The notes below the pieces were generated by a model. It saw nothing but the letters and a program-made list of their open reading frames with translations. It ran no database searches and was not told where the DNA came from. Source: Paracraurococcus lichenis (lineage in GTDB: Bacteria; Pseudomonadota; Alphaproteobacteria; Acetobacterales; Acetobacteraceae). From it: 64,000 bases of DNA. How positions within the stretch are numbered: position 1 is the first letter of the stretch; each line of letters begins with the position of its first letter. Positions 26,444 through 35,127 of this stretch are shown piece by piece. Made by a program: the position numbers and the translations under genes. The DNA is taken from positions 100,270 to 164,269 of the forward strand of contig NZ_JAUTWS010000014.1 in assembly GCF_030657435.1 (NCBI RefSeq), written 5' to 3'.

Positions 26444-27055
26444 ATGCAGCGCTTCGAGCTTGCCTTCCTCTCCACCACCATCGGCGCCGCGCCCAAGGCC
26501 GCCCCGGCGATCGAGGCCTGGGCGAAGGCGGGCAAGGGAAGGCTGCACGCGGTCTGGGCGTCGGAGATCGGCCTGCTCAACCAGATCCTGGTGCTGCGCA
26601 GCTTCGAGGGTGAGGCGGACCTGGCCGCGGAGCGGCAGCGGGCGCTGTCCAGCAGCAGCCCCTTCGGCTGCGGCGAGTGGCTGACGGGGCTCTCCATGGA
26701 CGCCTATGCGCCCTTCCCCTTCATCCCGCCGGTGCCGGAGGCTGGGGCGCTCGGCCCGGTCTACGAGGTGCGGAGCTACATCCTGAAGACCGGCGGGCTC
26801 GAGCCGACCATGGCGGCCTGGAAGGCGCAGTTGCCGGCGCGGCTGGAGTTCTCGCCGCTGGTCGTCGCCATGCACGCCGTGGATGGCCCGCCGCGCTTCA
26901 CCCATATCTGGGCCTACAAGTCCATGAACGACCGGCTGGCGATCCGCGGCGACGCCGTCGCGCGCGGCATCTGGCCGCCGAAGGGCGGGCCGGACTGGCT
27001 GGCCGAGATGCGCAACACGATCTGCCTGCCGACCGCCGTCTCGCCGCTGCAGTAG
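26444..27055 (+). CDS. NIPSNAP-family protein
   Basis: A 203-residue protein with two NIPSNAP-type ferredoxin-like units. The second is clearer (YEVRSYILKTGGLEPTMAAW, then HAVDGPPRFTHIWAYKSMNDR). The family has no settled biochemical role; bacterial members are often found next to catabolic and Bug-transporter genes, as here. Start ATG 26444 follows GGGGGACGCCC. The next gene begins five bases after its stop, so the two are cotranscribed. Confidence 0.85.
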   Translation: MQRFELAFLSTTIGAAPKAAPAIEAWAKAGKGRLHAVWASEIGLLNQILVLRSFEGEADLAAERQRALSSSSPFGCGEWLTGLSMDAYAPFPFIPPVPEAGALGPVYEVRSYILKTGGLEPTMAAWKAQLPARLEFSPLVVAMHAVDGPPRFTHIWAYKSMNDRLAIRGDAVARGIWPPKGGPDWLAEMRNTICLPTAVSPLQ

Positions 27056-27060
27056 GGCGC

Positions 27061-27876
27061 ATGGAGCCCTTCCTTTCCCTCGCGCACCTGACGGTGCTGG
27101 ACCTGCCGCCGCCGGCGGTGGTCCGGGTGGCGGCGGCGGCCGGCTGCCGCGGGGCGGGGCTGCGGCTGATCCCGGTGGCGCCGGGCGCGGCGGGCTACCC
27201 GCTGCAGGACGACCCGGCGCTGCTGCGGGAGACGCTGGCGGTGATGGCGGGGACGGGCGTCGCGGTGACGGATCTCGAGATCGTCATGCTACGGCCGGAG
27301 ACGCGCATTGCGGACTTCCTGCCCTTCTTCGAGGCGGGGGCGCGGCTCGGCGCGAGGCATGTGCTGGTGGCGGGCTACGACCCGGACGAGGCACGGCTGA
27401 CCGCGCGCTTCGCCGCCTTCTGCGAAGCCGCCGCGCTCTTCGGCCTGACCGGCGACCTGGAATTCATGCCCTGGACCCACGTGCCGGACCTGCCGGCCGC
27501 GATCCGGGTGGTGCGCGGCGCGGCGCAGCCGAATGGCGGCATCCTGGTGGATGCGCTGCATTTCGACCGCTCGCGGAGCCGCGTCGAGGACCTGGCCGCG
27601 GTGCCGCGGGACTGGCTGCACTACTGGCAGCTCTGCGACGCACCGGCCGAGCGGCCCGCGACCACCGAGGGGTTGCTGCACGGGGCGCGGGCGGAGAGGC
27701 TGTTTCCCGGCGAGGGCGGGCTCGACCTGCCGCCGCTGGTGCGGGCCATGCCGCCGGAGATCCCGGTGAGCCTCGAGATCCCGATGCTGGACCTGGCGAG
27801 GACCGTGGGGCCGGAGGAGCGCGTGCGGCGCGCCGTCGCCGCCGCGCGCCGGGTGATGGCCGCTGGCCGCGGTTGA
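27061..27876 (+). CDS. Sugar phosphate isomerase/epimerase-like TIM barrel
   Basis: A 271-residue TIM-barrel protein of the AP endonuclease 2/xylose isomerase-like superfamily. Candidate metal ligands are the Glu in TGDLEFMPW, the Asp in GILVDALHFDR, the His/Gln region in WLHYWQLCDAP and the Glu in VSLEIPM. It is coupled to the NIPSNAP gene and faces the Bug binding-protein genes across a short divergent promoter region, suggesting a carboxylate or sugar-acid catabolic unit. The substrate is unknown. Confidence 0.82.
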   Translation: MEPFLSLAHLTVLDLPPPAVVRVAAAAGCRGAGLRLIPVAPGAAGYPLQDDPALLRETLAVMAGTGVAVTDLEIVMLRPETRIADFLPFFEAGARLGARHVLVAGYDPDEARLTARFAAFCEAAALFGLTGDLEFMPWTHVPDLPAAIRVVRGAAQPNGGILVDALHFDRSRSRVEDLAAVPRDWLHYWQLCDAPAERPATTEGLLHGARAERLFPGEGGLDLPPLVRAMPPEIPVSLEIPMLDLARTVGPEERVRRAVAAARRVMAAGRG

Positions 27877-28105
27877 GACGGACGCGCTCAACCCTTCTCA
27901 GGCGGCCCCAGGCAAGCGCCGCTGGGGCTGCGCCGGGTCGGGCAGCCGTGCCGCTTGCGCCAGGCTTGTTGAACCGACGAAGGCCCGCGCGGCCGCCCGC
28001 TTCTCCGGATTGCGCGGGAGCATCCTGCAACTCTGTCCTTCCCGTGAATTCCCAACCCGCAGCTTCGGCGCAAGACAATGCGCGACACCGCTGGGATCAT
28101 GGGCA

Positions 28106-29835
28106 ATGACGCAAAGTTCCAAGGCAGCGGCTGCCGTCATGCCCCGCACAGAGAGGGTCCGGGACACGGAGACCTGGGTCTGCTGGGGCCTGGCAGGATT
28201 GCTGCTCGCCGCCTGCGCCGCCTATGGCCAGTGGATCACGGCAGGTGTTTCGCTGCCTCCGGACCTCGACAGCTTCCGCGACATCGCCGTGATGCAGGGG
28301 CTGCTGGACGGCAACTGGTTCGGCGATCCCACCACGCCGGGCACGCCACGTTATTACCCGCCGCTCGTGCCCGTGCTCTACGGGGCGACGCAATTCGTGT
28401 TCGGCGGCACCGACCTCGTCGGTTTCAGTGCCCGGGCCGCGCCCTGGCTGAACCTGATCTCGCCGGTTCTGTTCTTCCTCATGGCGCGCCGGTTGCTCGA
28501 CAGCCTGCCCGCCGCGAGCGCTGCGCTGGCCGTCTTCGTCCTCCTCAACGGCGTGCGTGGAGCCTACTGGCTGTTTGGCGGCTATACCCCCTGGCCCGCC
28601 GCGCCGATGCTCGCGCTGGCCCTGTTCTTCGCGGCTGTCATGCTCCTGCGGGCGCGCGTCGCCGCAGGGCGCATCGGCGATGCGGCGCTGGTGGGCGCAG
28701 CGGCCGGGCTTGTCGGGCTCGCCCACCTGGTCCCGGCACTCCTCCTGTCCGCCATCATCCTGGCCGCGGCAGCCACGGCGCAGGGACCGCGCCTGCGCAT
28801 GCTGGCCTGGGTCGCGGTTGCAGGCGCGGCGGAGTGCCTGGTGATGGCACCCTACCTCCTGCCGCCCCTGGCGACGGATGGTGTGCTGAACCGTGCCGGC
28901 GGTGCCTGGACCGACCCGGCACTGACGCTCCGTGCCGGGGCAGTGGCGAAGCTTGCGCTGCAGCACGCGCCGGGACTGGCCGCCGTCACCACTCTCTGGT
29001 GGTTGCGGCGGGACGTGCAGTTGAGCCGCGTTTCCGCCGCCATAATCGCCACCTGGATCGGCGTGCCGCTGCTCTTCCTCCTGCGGCACTATGCCTGCGC
29101 TGCACTGCCCCTCGGCGGACCCGCAGCCTGCCGGGTGTTCGTGGTGCCCGCTCACCACCCGCAGCCTGCCGGGTGTTCGTGGTGCCCGCCCACCATTGGC
29201 ACCTTTACCTTTACACGGGTTGGTCCTGCCTTATCGGCTTGGCGATCTGGGAAGTCGCGCGCCGCTGGGTTGCGCAGCCGCGCACGCGATCGTCTCTCCG
29301 GCGCCGTATCGCGGCAGGCGCGGCAGCAGCCGTCACGCTCGGAATTGGCTGCGCCGGCATGGCGACCCGGCCATTCGATCGGGCGCTGCGGGACCGGAGC
29401 CTGCTGCCGGCGGAGTCGGCGATCATGGATGTCGTGGCCTATCGCTGGATCCTGGCGAACACCCGTCCGGACGCGCTCTTCGCCACGCCGGACCGGGATT
29501 GGACGCTCTTTCGTACCGACGAGGACGGCGTGACGCATGGTGGCCCCGAGGCCTTCACCGTGATGGCGGCCGGCCGCGCCCTGGTCGCCGCACCCCGGGC
29601 CTTCTCCAATCCCTTCACCCGCTGGGAACCACGCGACGCGCAGCGGCGCCGGGTGGTCGAGGCCGTCACCGGGGAAGGGCCGGCCGTGGTACCCTGTGCC
29701 GATGTCGAGGCCGGACTATGGGCCCTGCTGCGGGCAGACTCGGAAATCGTGCCCGATCGCGCCAGGACGGTGTTCCGTTCCGACGCCCATGCGGTCCATC
29801 GGGTGCTGCCCGGCGCCTGCCGGGAGACGCGCTGA
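28106..29835 (+). pseudogene. Multi-spanning membrane protein gene broken by a 38-bp tandem duplication
   Basis: The 5' part (start ATG 28106, or ATG 28139) reads as an integral membrane protein with about nine helices. Early in it are DLDSFRDIAVMQGLLDGNW and TPRYYPPLVPVLYG, reminiscent of GT-C-type glycosyltransferases and related uncharacterised membrane proteins. At nt 29122-29197 a 38-bp unit is present twice; the peptide AACRVFVVPAHH is encoded in one frame by copy 1 and in another by copy 2. The 3' part continues WHLYLYTGW, a further helix and a soluble domain of about 180 residues ending at 29835. Removing one copy restores a single frame of 563 residues. As sequenced, the gene cannot make the full protein. 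Read error or a reversible slip is possible. Confidence 0.75.
29122..29197 (+). repeat. 38-bp tandem duplication, two copies
   Basis: Copy 1 is 29122-29159 and copy 2 is 29160-29197. The first 30 bases are identical, one T/C difference follows, and the ends diverge by two bases. The period of 38 is not a multiple of three, so the duplication shifts the reading frame of the surrounding membrane-protein gene. Confidence 0.9.
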
Positions 29836-29907
29836 GCAGGGCCAGAATGCCGGCGCCGTCGGGGCGGCAGGAAACCGCCCCGTCCGCGGCTGGCGCCCGA
29901 TGCGCCT

Positions 29908-30882
29908 TCACCCCTCGACGTCGATCGGGGCGCCGCCCGCCGCGACGGACCGCACGATCGCCTCGAAGCACGCCACCGTCGCCACGGCCTGCTCGGGCGG
30001 TAGCGGATAGGGCGCGCCGCCCGAGGCCGCCGCGGCGAAGGCCTCGAGCTCCGCCCGCAGCGTGTCCACCGGCGCGAAGACCATGCGCTCCGGTTCGCGC
30101 CCGTCCTCGCGCAGCACCACCTCCGTGTCGCTGGTCGTCTCCAGGCTGGCGCGGTCGCCGAAGACATGGATGCGCCAGTAGCGCGGCGTCGCCCGCACCG
30201 CCGAGAGCGTGCCGGAAAGGCCACTCGCGAATTCCAGCATCACCGAGAGGCTGTCGAGCGCGCCCGGCGGCGGCTTGTGCCGCAGGAGCTGCGTCGAGAC
30301 GCGCCGTGCCGGCCCGACCAGGTTGGTGAAGGCATCCAGCACATGCACGCCCGTCCCCGTCAGCCCGCCCGCCGGCGATTCCGCCGGGTCGTGCCGCCAG
30401 GGCGCGAAGTTCTGGGAGGAGTTGAGGTTGCTCGAATGCCCCTCGATGTGCATCAGCCGGCCGAGCCGCCCCTCCGCGACGATGCGCCGCATGGCCTCGA
30501 TCGTCGGCAGGAAGCGGCGGTTGTGGCCGATCGCCAGCGGCACGCCGGCGGCGCGGCAGGCCTCCACCGCCGCCACCGCCTCGGCCCGCGTCAGGGTCAG
30601 CGGCTTCTCGCAGAAGACCGGCTTGCCGACCGCCGCCACGGCCCGGATCTGCAGCAGGTGCGTGCTGTGCGGCGTCGCGAGGACCACCGCCTGCACCGCC
30701 GGGTCGGCCAGCAGCGCCTCGAGGCTCGTCGAGAAGCGGATGCCGTAGTCGGCGCAGACCGGCGCCCCGGCCTCGGCACGCCGCGCGGCGCCATGGACGA
30801 AGCGGATGGCGTCGCTGCCCTTCGCCGCCTCCAGCAGCATGCGCCCCCACCAGCCGAGGCCGAGGATGCCCGCGGTGACCAT
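29908..30882 (-). CDS. Gfo/Idh/MocA-family oxidoreductase
   Basis: A 324-residue NAD(P)-dependent dehydrogenase: Rossmann start AGILGLGWWGRMLL, ATPHSTHLLQI, VFCEKPLTLTRAEA with the EKP motif, GHNRRFLPTIEAMR, and GGLTGTGVHVLDAF with the catalytic-type His. ATG 30882 is taken as the start because it sits at the Rossmann strand; the open frame upstream runs into an intergenic hairpin repeat. A different branch from the oxidoreductase at 14236. No coupled genes on this strand. Confidence 0.88.
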   Translation of the reverse strand: MVTAGILGLGWWGRMLLEAAKGSDAIRFVHGAARRAEAGAPVCADYGIRFSTSLEALLADPAVQAVVLATPHSTHLLQIRAVAAVGKPVFCEKPLTLTRAEAVAAVEACRAAGVPLAIGHNRRFLPTIEAMRRIVAEGRLGRLMHIEGHSSNLNSSQNFAPWRHDPAESPAGGLTGTGVHVLDAFTNLVGPARRVSTQLLRHKPPPGALDSLSVMLEFASGLSGTLSAVRATPRYWRIHVFGDRASLETTSDTEVVLREDGREPERMVFAPVDTLRAELEAFAAAASGGAPYPLPPEQAVATVACFEAIVRSVAAGGAPIDVEG

Positions 30883-30950
30883 GGCCCGTTCCCCCGATGC
30901 TTCGGCCGGACTCTCCGGCCGGGCATCCGGGATGGCAAGGCCGGGGTGCT

Positions 30951-30990
30951 GGAGCATTCCCACGCTGCACAGTCAGCGTGAGAATGCTCC
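30951..30990. repeat. 40-nt hairpin repeat
   Basis: A hairpin of 17-bp arms with a single mismatch (GGAGCATTC outer, CACGCTG inner) and a six-base loop. The length of exactly 40 nt and the outer GGAGCATTC/GAATGCTCC ends are shared with copies at 58301 and 63956. Fourteen bases separate it from a 49-nt hairpin. Confidence 0.85.
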
Positions 30991-31004
30991 AGCTTTACAT
31001 TCTG

Positions 31005-31053
31005 AGAGCAGATTCACGCCTCCGAGCGTTTCCACTCTGCGGCGATCTGCTCT
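31005..31053. repeat. 49-nt hairpin repeat
   Basis: Outer arms AGAGCAGAT / ATCTGCTCT (9 bp) enclose a 31-base interior. An inverted copy at 63892-63940 matches 47 of 49 bases. On the minus strand the edge of this repeat contributes the TAG stop codon of the VOC gene at 31052-31054, so it inserted at or trimmed the end of that gene. Confidence 0.85.
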
Positions 31054-31423
31054 AGCCCGGCCCGGCGAAGAGCAGCAGGTTGCCGTCCGGGTCGCGCAGC
31101 ACGAAGTCCTGCGCGCCCCAGCTCCGCCGGGTCAGTGGCCGGTGGAGAGCCGCGCCCGCGGCCTCGAATTCCGCGGCCAGCGCCTCGGCATCCTCGACCG
31201 TGATGCTGGCCGCCAGGTATTCCTCCCGCGCCGCCACCGCCGGGTCCAGCAAAGGCGCATCGACATGGCGGAGGTTCAGCCAGGCGGCGTCGCGCGCCAC
31301 CTGGGCGTAGAAGGCCGGGTCGCCGTGCCGGAAGACCTCGGCGAAGCCGAGCGTGCCGAACCACCGGATCGCCCGGTCGATGTCGGTGACGAAGAGCTGC
31401 GGGATGGCGGCGCCGAGGCTCAT
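31052..31423 (-). CDS. VOC (glyoxalase/bleomycin-resistance)-family protein
   Basis: A 123-residue single-unit VOC protein: IPQLFVTDIDRAIRWF, a beta-alpha-beta-beta-beta fold pattern, and the C-terminal WGAQDFVLRDPDGNLLLFAG with the usual DPDGN turn. It would act as a metal-dependent dimer; the substrate is unknown. Its ATG lies inside the stop of the deacetylase gene (ATGA), so it is the third gene of a translationally coupled operon. Its TAG stop is formed by the adjoining 49-nt repeat. Confidence 0.87.
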   Translation of the reverse strand: MSLGAAIPQLFVTDIDRAIRWFGTLGFAEVFRHGDPAFYAQVARDAAWLNLRHVDAPLLDPAVAAREEYLAASITVEDAEALAAEFEAAGAALHRPLTRRSWGAQDFVLRDPDGNLLLFAGPG

Positions 31424-32349
31424 GCGCGCATCAGCACCCGCACATGCGCCGCCGTGCTGTGCGCCAGCGCGTCCAGGTCGTAGCCGCCCTCGAGCAGGCT
31501 GACGACCCTGCCCTTGCAGTGCGTCTCGGCCAGGGCGCAGAGCTCGGCGGTCAGCCAGGCGAAATCCGCCTCCCGCAGCCGGAGCTGCGCCAGCGGGTCG
31601 CGGGCATGCGCGTCGAAGCCGGCGGAGATCACGATCAGCCCCGGGGCGAAGGCATCCACCGCCGGCAGCAGCCGGCCCGCCCAGGCCTCCCGGAAGGCGG
31701 CGCCGTCGGCGCCCGGCGGCAGGGTCGCGTTGAAGATGTTGCCCACCCCGCGCTCCCGCACGTCGCCGGTGCCGGGATAGAGCGGCCATTGGTGGGAGGA
31801 GGCGTAGAGGATGGAGGCATCGCCCTCCACGCAGGCCTGGCTGCCATTGCCGTGATGCACGTCGAAATCGACGATGGCCACGCGTTCCGCGCCATGCTCG
31901 GCCTGGGCGTGCCGTGCCGCGACCACGGCATTGGCGAAGAAGCAGAAGCCCATGGGGCGGCTCGGCTCGGCATGGTGGCCCGGCGGGCGGGTGGCGCAGA
32001 AGGCGCGCCGCACCTCGCCCCGCATCACCGCATCGGTTGCCGCCACCGCCGCGCCGGCGCTGCGCAGCGCGGCCTCGGCGCTGCCCTCGGACATGATGGT
32101 GTCGCCGTCGAGCGGCACGCTCTCCCCCGCGGGCGGGCGGATGCCGAGGATCGCCTCCACGTAGTTCCTCGGATGGACCCTGCAGAGCTGCTCCACCGTC
32201 GCCTCGGGCGCCTGGTCGCGGATCAGCTCGGAGAAGTCCTCCTGGTCGAGCGCCTTCAGCACCGCGCGCAGCCGGTCCGGGCATTCCGGGTGGTAGTCGC
32301 CGGGGTCGTGCAGCAGGCAGGCCCGGTGGGTCAGCAGCAGGGTGCTCAT
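31420..32349 (-). CDS. Histone deacetylase-family protein (class II-like / acetylpolyamine amidohydrolase-like)
   Basis: A 309-residue zinc deacylase. The start of the family is evident in LLLTHRACLLHDPGDYHPECPDRL. The His pair is in RPPGHHAEPSR, the zinc ligands in IVDFDVHHGNGSQ (Asp, His) and ISAGFDAHARDPL (Asp), and the late glycine loop in SLLEGGYDL; all catalytic positions are present. Bacterial members deacetylate polyamines, acetoin-related or lysine substrates. Start ATG 32349 overlaps the TusA stop by ATGA, and its stop overlaps the VOC start the same way. Confidence 0.9.
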   Translation of the reverse strand: MSTLLLTHRACLLHDPGDYHPECPDRLRAVLKALDQEDFSELIRDQAPEATVEQLCRVHPRNYVEAILGIRPPAGESVPLDGDTIMSEGSAEAALRSAGAAVAATDAVMRGEVRRAFCATRPPGHHAEPSRPMGFCFFANAVVAARHAQAEHGAERVAIVDFDVHHGNGSQACVEGDASILYASSHQWPLYPGTGDVRERGVGNIFNATLPPGADGAAFREAWAGRLLPAVDAFAPGLIVISAGFDAHARDPLAQLRLREADFAWLTAELCALAETHCKGRVVSLLEGGYDLDALAHSTAAHVRVLMRA

Positions 32350-32582
32350 GCGGGATCCGCCCTCTTCCTCAGGACGAAGCGATAGACGCCGGCATCTTCC
32401 GCGAAGGACACCAGTTCGTGCCCGGTCTCCTGGCAGAACGCGGAAAAGTCCTTCACGCTCGCCGGGTCGGTGGCGAGCACGGTCAGCCGCGCGCCGGCCG
32501 GCAGGCCGCGCAGCGCCTTGTTGGCCTTCAGGACGGGAAGCGGGCAGGTGAGGCCCTGCACGTCGAGCAGCGTTTCCGACAT
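32346..32582 (-). CDS. TusA/SirA-family sulfur carrier protein
   Basis: A 78-residue protein with the TusA signature LTCPLPVLKANKAL; the Cys of CPLP is the sulfur-carrying residue. It continues LTVLATDPASVKDFSAF and FVLRKR, the full two-layer fold. Start ATG 32582 is chosen because the product then begins as TusA proteins do. It is the first gene of an operon with a deacetylase and a VOC protein, an unusual setting: TusA proteins normally act in tRNA thiolation, molybdenum cofactor or sulfur oxidation pathways. It diverges from the ROK kinase gene across 74 bases. Confidence 0.9.
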   Translation of the reverse strand: MSETLLDVQGLTCPLPVLKANKALRGLPAGARLTVLATDPASVKDFSAFCQETGHELVSFAEDAGVYRFVLRKRADPA

Positions 32583-32656
32583 TGCCCGAAGTCCAGCACC
32601 CGCGCCCCGCTGCCGCAAGGCTTGCGATGGGGCCCGCGCCCCCGCACTTTCGCGGC

Positions 32657-33583
32657 ATGTGGCGCATCGGCATCGACCTCGGCGGGACCAAGACGGAGAT
32701 CGTGGCGCTGGACCCCGGCGGGGCGGTCCGGCTGCGCCGCCGGGCGCCCACCCCGCCGGACTATGCCGGGGTCATCGGCCTGATCGGGCGGTTGGTGGAG
32801 GCGGCGGAGGCCGAGCTGGGCGTCGCCGCCACGGTCGGGGTCGGCATCCCCGGCAGCCTCTCCCCCACGACCGGGCTGGTCCGCGGGGCGAATTCCACCT
32901 GGCTGAATGGCGGCAGGCTGGATGCGGACCTGGCGGCACGGCTCGGCCGGCCCGTGCGGATCAGCAACGACGCCAATTGCCTGGGCGTGAGCGAGGCGGC
33001 GGACGGCGCCGGGGCGGGCCATGCCACCGTCTTCGCCGTCATCCTCGGCACCGGTGTCGGCGCGGGGATCGTCACCGGGGGCCGCATCCTGGAGGGCCGC
33101 AACCGCATTGCCGGCGAATGGGGCCACAACCCGCTGCCCTGGATGACCGCGGAGGAGCATCCCGGCCGCCGCTGCTGGTGCGGACGGCAGGGCTGCATCG
33201 AGACCTTCCTCTGCGGCCCGGCGCTGGCGGCCGAGGCCGATGGGCCCGGCGCGCGCGACGCCGCCGGCCTGCCCGCCCGCGCCGCCGCCGGCGAGGCCCG
33301 GGCCGCCGCGGCGCTGGAGCGCCATGCCGACCGCTTGGCCCGGGCGCTGGCGCATGTGATCAACATCCTGGACCCGGACTGCATCGTCCTGGCGGGGGGC
33401 CTGTCCAACATGGACCACCTCTACGACCGCGTGCCGGCGCTCTGGCGCGGCTTCGTCTTCAGCGACGGCGTGTCGACCCCGCTGCTGCGGGCGCGGCACG
33501 GCGACAGTTCCGGCGTGCTCGGCGCCGCGCGGCTCTGGGACGCCCCCCTCGGGGATGCCCCCGTTGAGGATGCCTGGGCATGA
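32657..33583 (+). CDS. ROK-family sugar kinase
   Basis: A 308-residue ROK protein without an N-terminal DNA-binding domain, hence a kinase rather than a repressor. ATP site IGIDLGGTKTEIVALD, catalytic Asp in ISNDANCLG, GTGVGAGIV loop, and the zinc motif CWCGRQGCIE. Close to fructokinase/N-acetylglucosamine kinase types by motif, but the substrate cannot be fixed. Start ATG 32657 is taken at the first strand. The next gene overlaps by ATGA. Confidence 0.9.
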   Translation: MWRIGIDLGGTKTEIVALDPGGAVRLRRRAPTPPDYAGVIGLIGRLVEAAEAELGVAATVGVGIPGSLSPTTGLVRGANSTWLNGGRLDADLAARLGRPVRISNDANCLGVSEAADGAGAGHATVFAVILGTGVGAGIVTGGRILEGRNRIAGEWGHNPLPWMTAEEHPGRRCWCGRQGCIETFLCGPALAAEADGPGARDAAGLPARAAAGEARAAAALERHADRLARALAHVINILDPDCIVLAGGLSNMDHLYDRVPALWRGFVFSDGVSTPLLRARHGDSSGVLGAARLWDAPLGDAPVEDAWA

Positions 33584-33969
33584 AGGCCGGGCTGCTCCCC
33601 GGCCTGCTCTACGGCGTGCTGGCCTTCCTCTGCGGCGCCGTGCTCGGCCCGATCCGGGAATTGCTGCTGGCGCCCGAGATCGGCGCCCTGCCGGCGGCGC
33701 TGCTGGAAGGCGTGGTGCTGGCCGTCGCGCTCTTCGTCGTCGCCCGCGTGGCGGCGCGGCGCCTGCCGCCGGAGGCCGGGCGCGACCCGCGCGCCGCCAT
33801 GGCGGTCCTCGGCGTGGTGGTGGTGCTGGCGGGGGAGGTCGCGCTGGGCGCGGTGCTGGATGCCTCCGGCCTCTCGGAAGGGCGGGCGCCGCGCGGCGGC
33901 GCGGAACAGGCCATCGGGCTGGTCCTGCTGGCCTGGCTGGCGGCGCTGCCCTTCCGGGTGCGCCGGTAG
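33580..33969 (+). CDS. Hypothetical four-helix membrane protein
   Basis: A 129-residue protein with four predicted membrane helices: LLPGLLYGVLAFLCGAVLG, LLEGVVLAVALFVVARVA, MAVLGVVVVLAGEVALGAVL and AIGLVLLAWLAALPF. The family is not recognised. It begins within the stop codon of the ROK kinase gene (ATGA overlap), so it is translated with it. No motif suggests a function. Confidence 0.8.
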   Translation: MKAGLLPGLLYGVLAFLCGAVLGPIRELLLAPEIGALPAALLEGVVLAVALFVVARVAARRLPPEAGRDPRAAMAVLGVVVVLAGEVALGAVLDASGLSEGRAPRGGAEQAIGLVLLAWLAALPFRVRR

Positions 33970-34147
33970 CACCCTGGCCGTCCGGCGCCACGCGCCGCCG
34001 GCTTCACGTCACCGTCATGCTGCGGGACGGCGAAGGAACGTCCGGCCCGTCCTGCCGGCCTGTGGGTTCGAATTTTCGGTGCATTCCCCGGCCGCGGACC
34101 GATACGGTTTTCTCCAGGCCGCATCCCGCGGCGGAGGAAGGCTCCGG

Positions 34148-34903
34148 ATGGCTTCACCGCTCGGGCTCGGTCGCCGTCCCCTGCTGCGGACCGTGCTGCT
34201 GGGCACGCTGCCGGGCCTCGCGGCCTGCGGCCAGCCTCAGGTCACGGTCGAGCGCGCCTATGCCGGGCCGCGCCTGCCGCAGCCGAGCCGCATCCTGGTG
34301 CGCGACTTCGCGGTCGCGCCCGATGACGTGCGGCTGGACAGCGGATTCCGCGGGCGCGTGGAGCAGAGCCTCTCGGCCGCGAGCCCGACCGACCAGCGGC
34401 TGGCGGCCGCCCGCGCCGCCGCCTCCACCCTGGCCGAGGCGCTGACCCAGGCGCTGCGCGCCACCCCGGACCTGCCGGTCGAGCGTGTCCCGCCCGGCGC
34501 GCCGCCGATGCCGGGACGCACGCTGCTGGTGGATGGCCGGCTGCTGGCGGTGGACGAGGGCAACCGCACCCAGCGGGTGCTGATCGGCTTCGGCCGCGGG
34601 GAGAGCCGCATGGCGGCGGAGGCCGATCTCCTCTGGATCGAGGCCGGGGCCGCGCCGCGGCTGATCGAGACCCTCGATAGCGATACCGACAGCGGCCGTG
34701 CCCCCGGCCTGGCGGCGGGGCTCGGCGTCGGCGCGGCGGCGCGGCGCCTTGCCACCTCGGCCGCGGTGGGCGGCGGCGTGCATGCGGCCATCGAGGGCAG
34801 CCGCGCCGACGACGCCGACGAGGCCCGGCGCATCGGCACGGCGCTCGGCGCCCGGCTGCGGGAGTTCCTCGCGCAGCAGGGCTGGATCGCGCCGCGGCAG
34901 TAG
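34148..34903 (+). CDS. DUF4410 lipoprotein
   Basis: A 251-residue protein with a signal ending in a lipobox (LPGLAAC), then DUF4410-type sequence: SRILVRDFAVAPDDV, a helix-rich middle, TLLVDGRLLAVDEGNRTQR, LIGFGRGESRMAAEADLLW. DUF4410 proteins are envelope lipoproteins of unknown function. Start ATG 34148 follows GGAGGAAGG. It stands alone, followed by a 224-base gap in which I see nothing, and then a convergent permease gene. Confidence 0.83.
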   Translation: MASPLGLGRRPLLRTVLLGTLPGLAACGQPQVTVERAYAGPRLPQPSRILVRDFAVAPDDVRLDSGFRGRVEQSLSAASPTDQRLAAARAAASTLAEALTQALRATPDLPVERVPPGAPPMPGRTLLVDGRLLAVDEGNRTQRVLIGFGRGESRMAAEADLLWIEAGAAPRLIETLDSDTDSGRAPGLAAGLGVGAAARRLATSAAVGGGVHAAIEGSRADDADEARRIGTALGARLREFLAQQGWIAPRQ

Positions 34904-35127
34904 GAGGTGCGGGCCCGGCGCCTGCGGAGCGGATCCACGCGCCACCAAGCGCCGCTCAGGGCCCCGATGGAGGAGGCCGCGCGCGCAAGCCGGCCGCGGC
35001 AAGCCGGGGCGGGGGGTAATGCCCCGGAGCAGAGCACCGCAGGGTGGAGACGCCCGCGGGCGAGACGCTTCCCTGCACGGCAGGGGCCTGGAGCCTCCTC
35101 GGGCTGCAAGACCAGCGGGAGAAGGCA

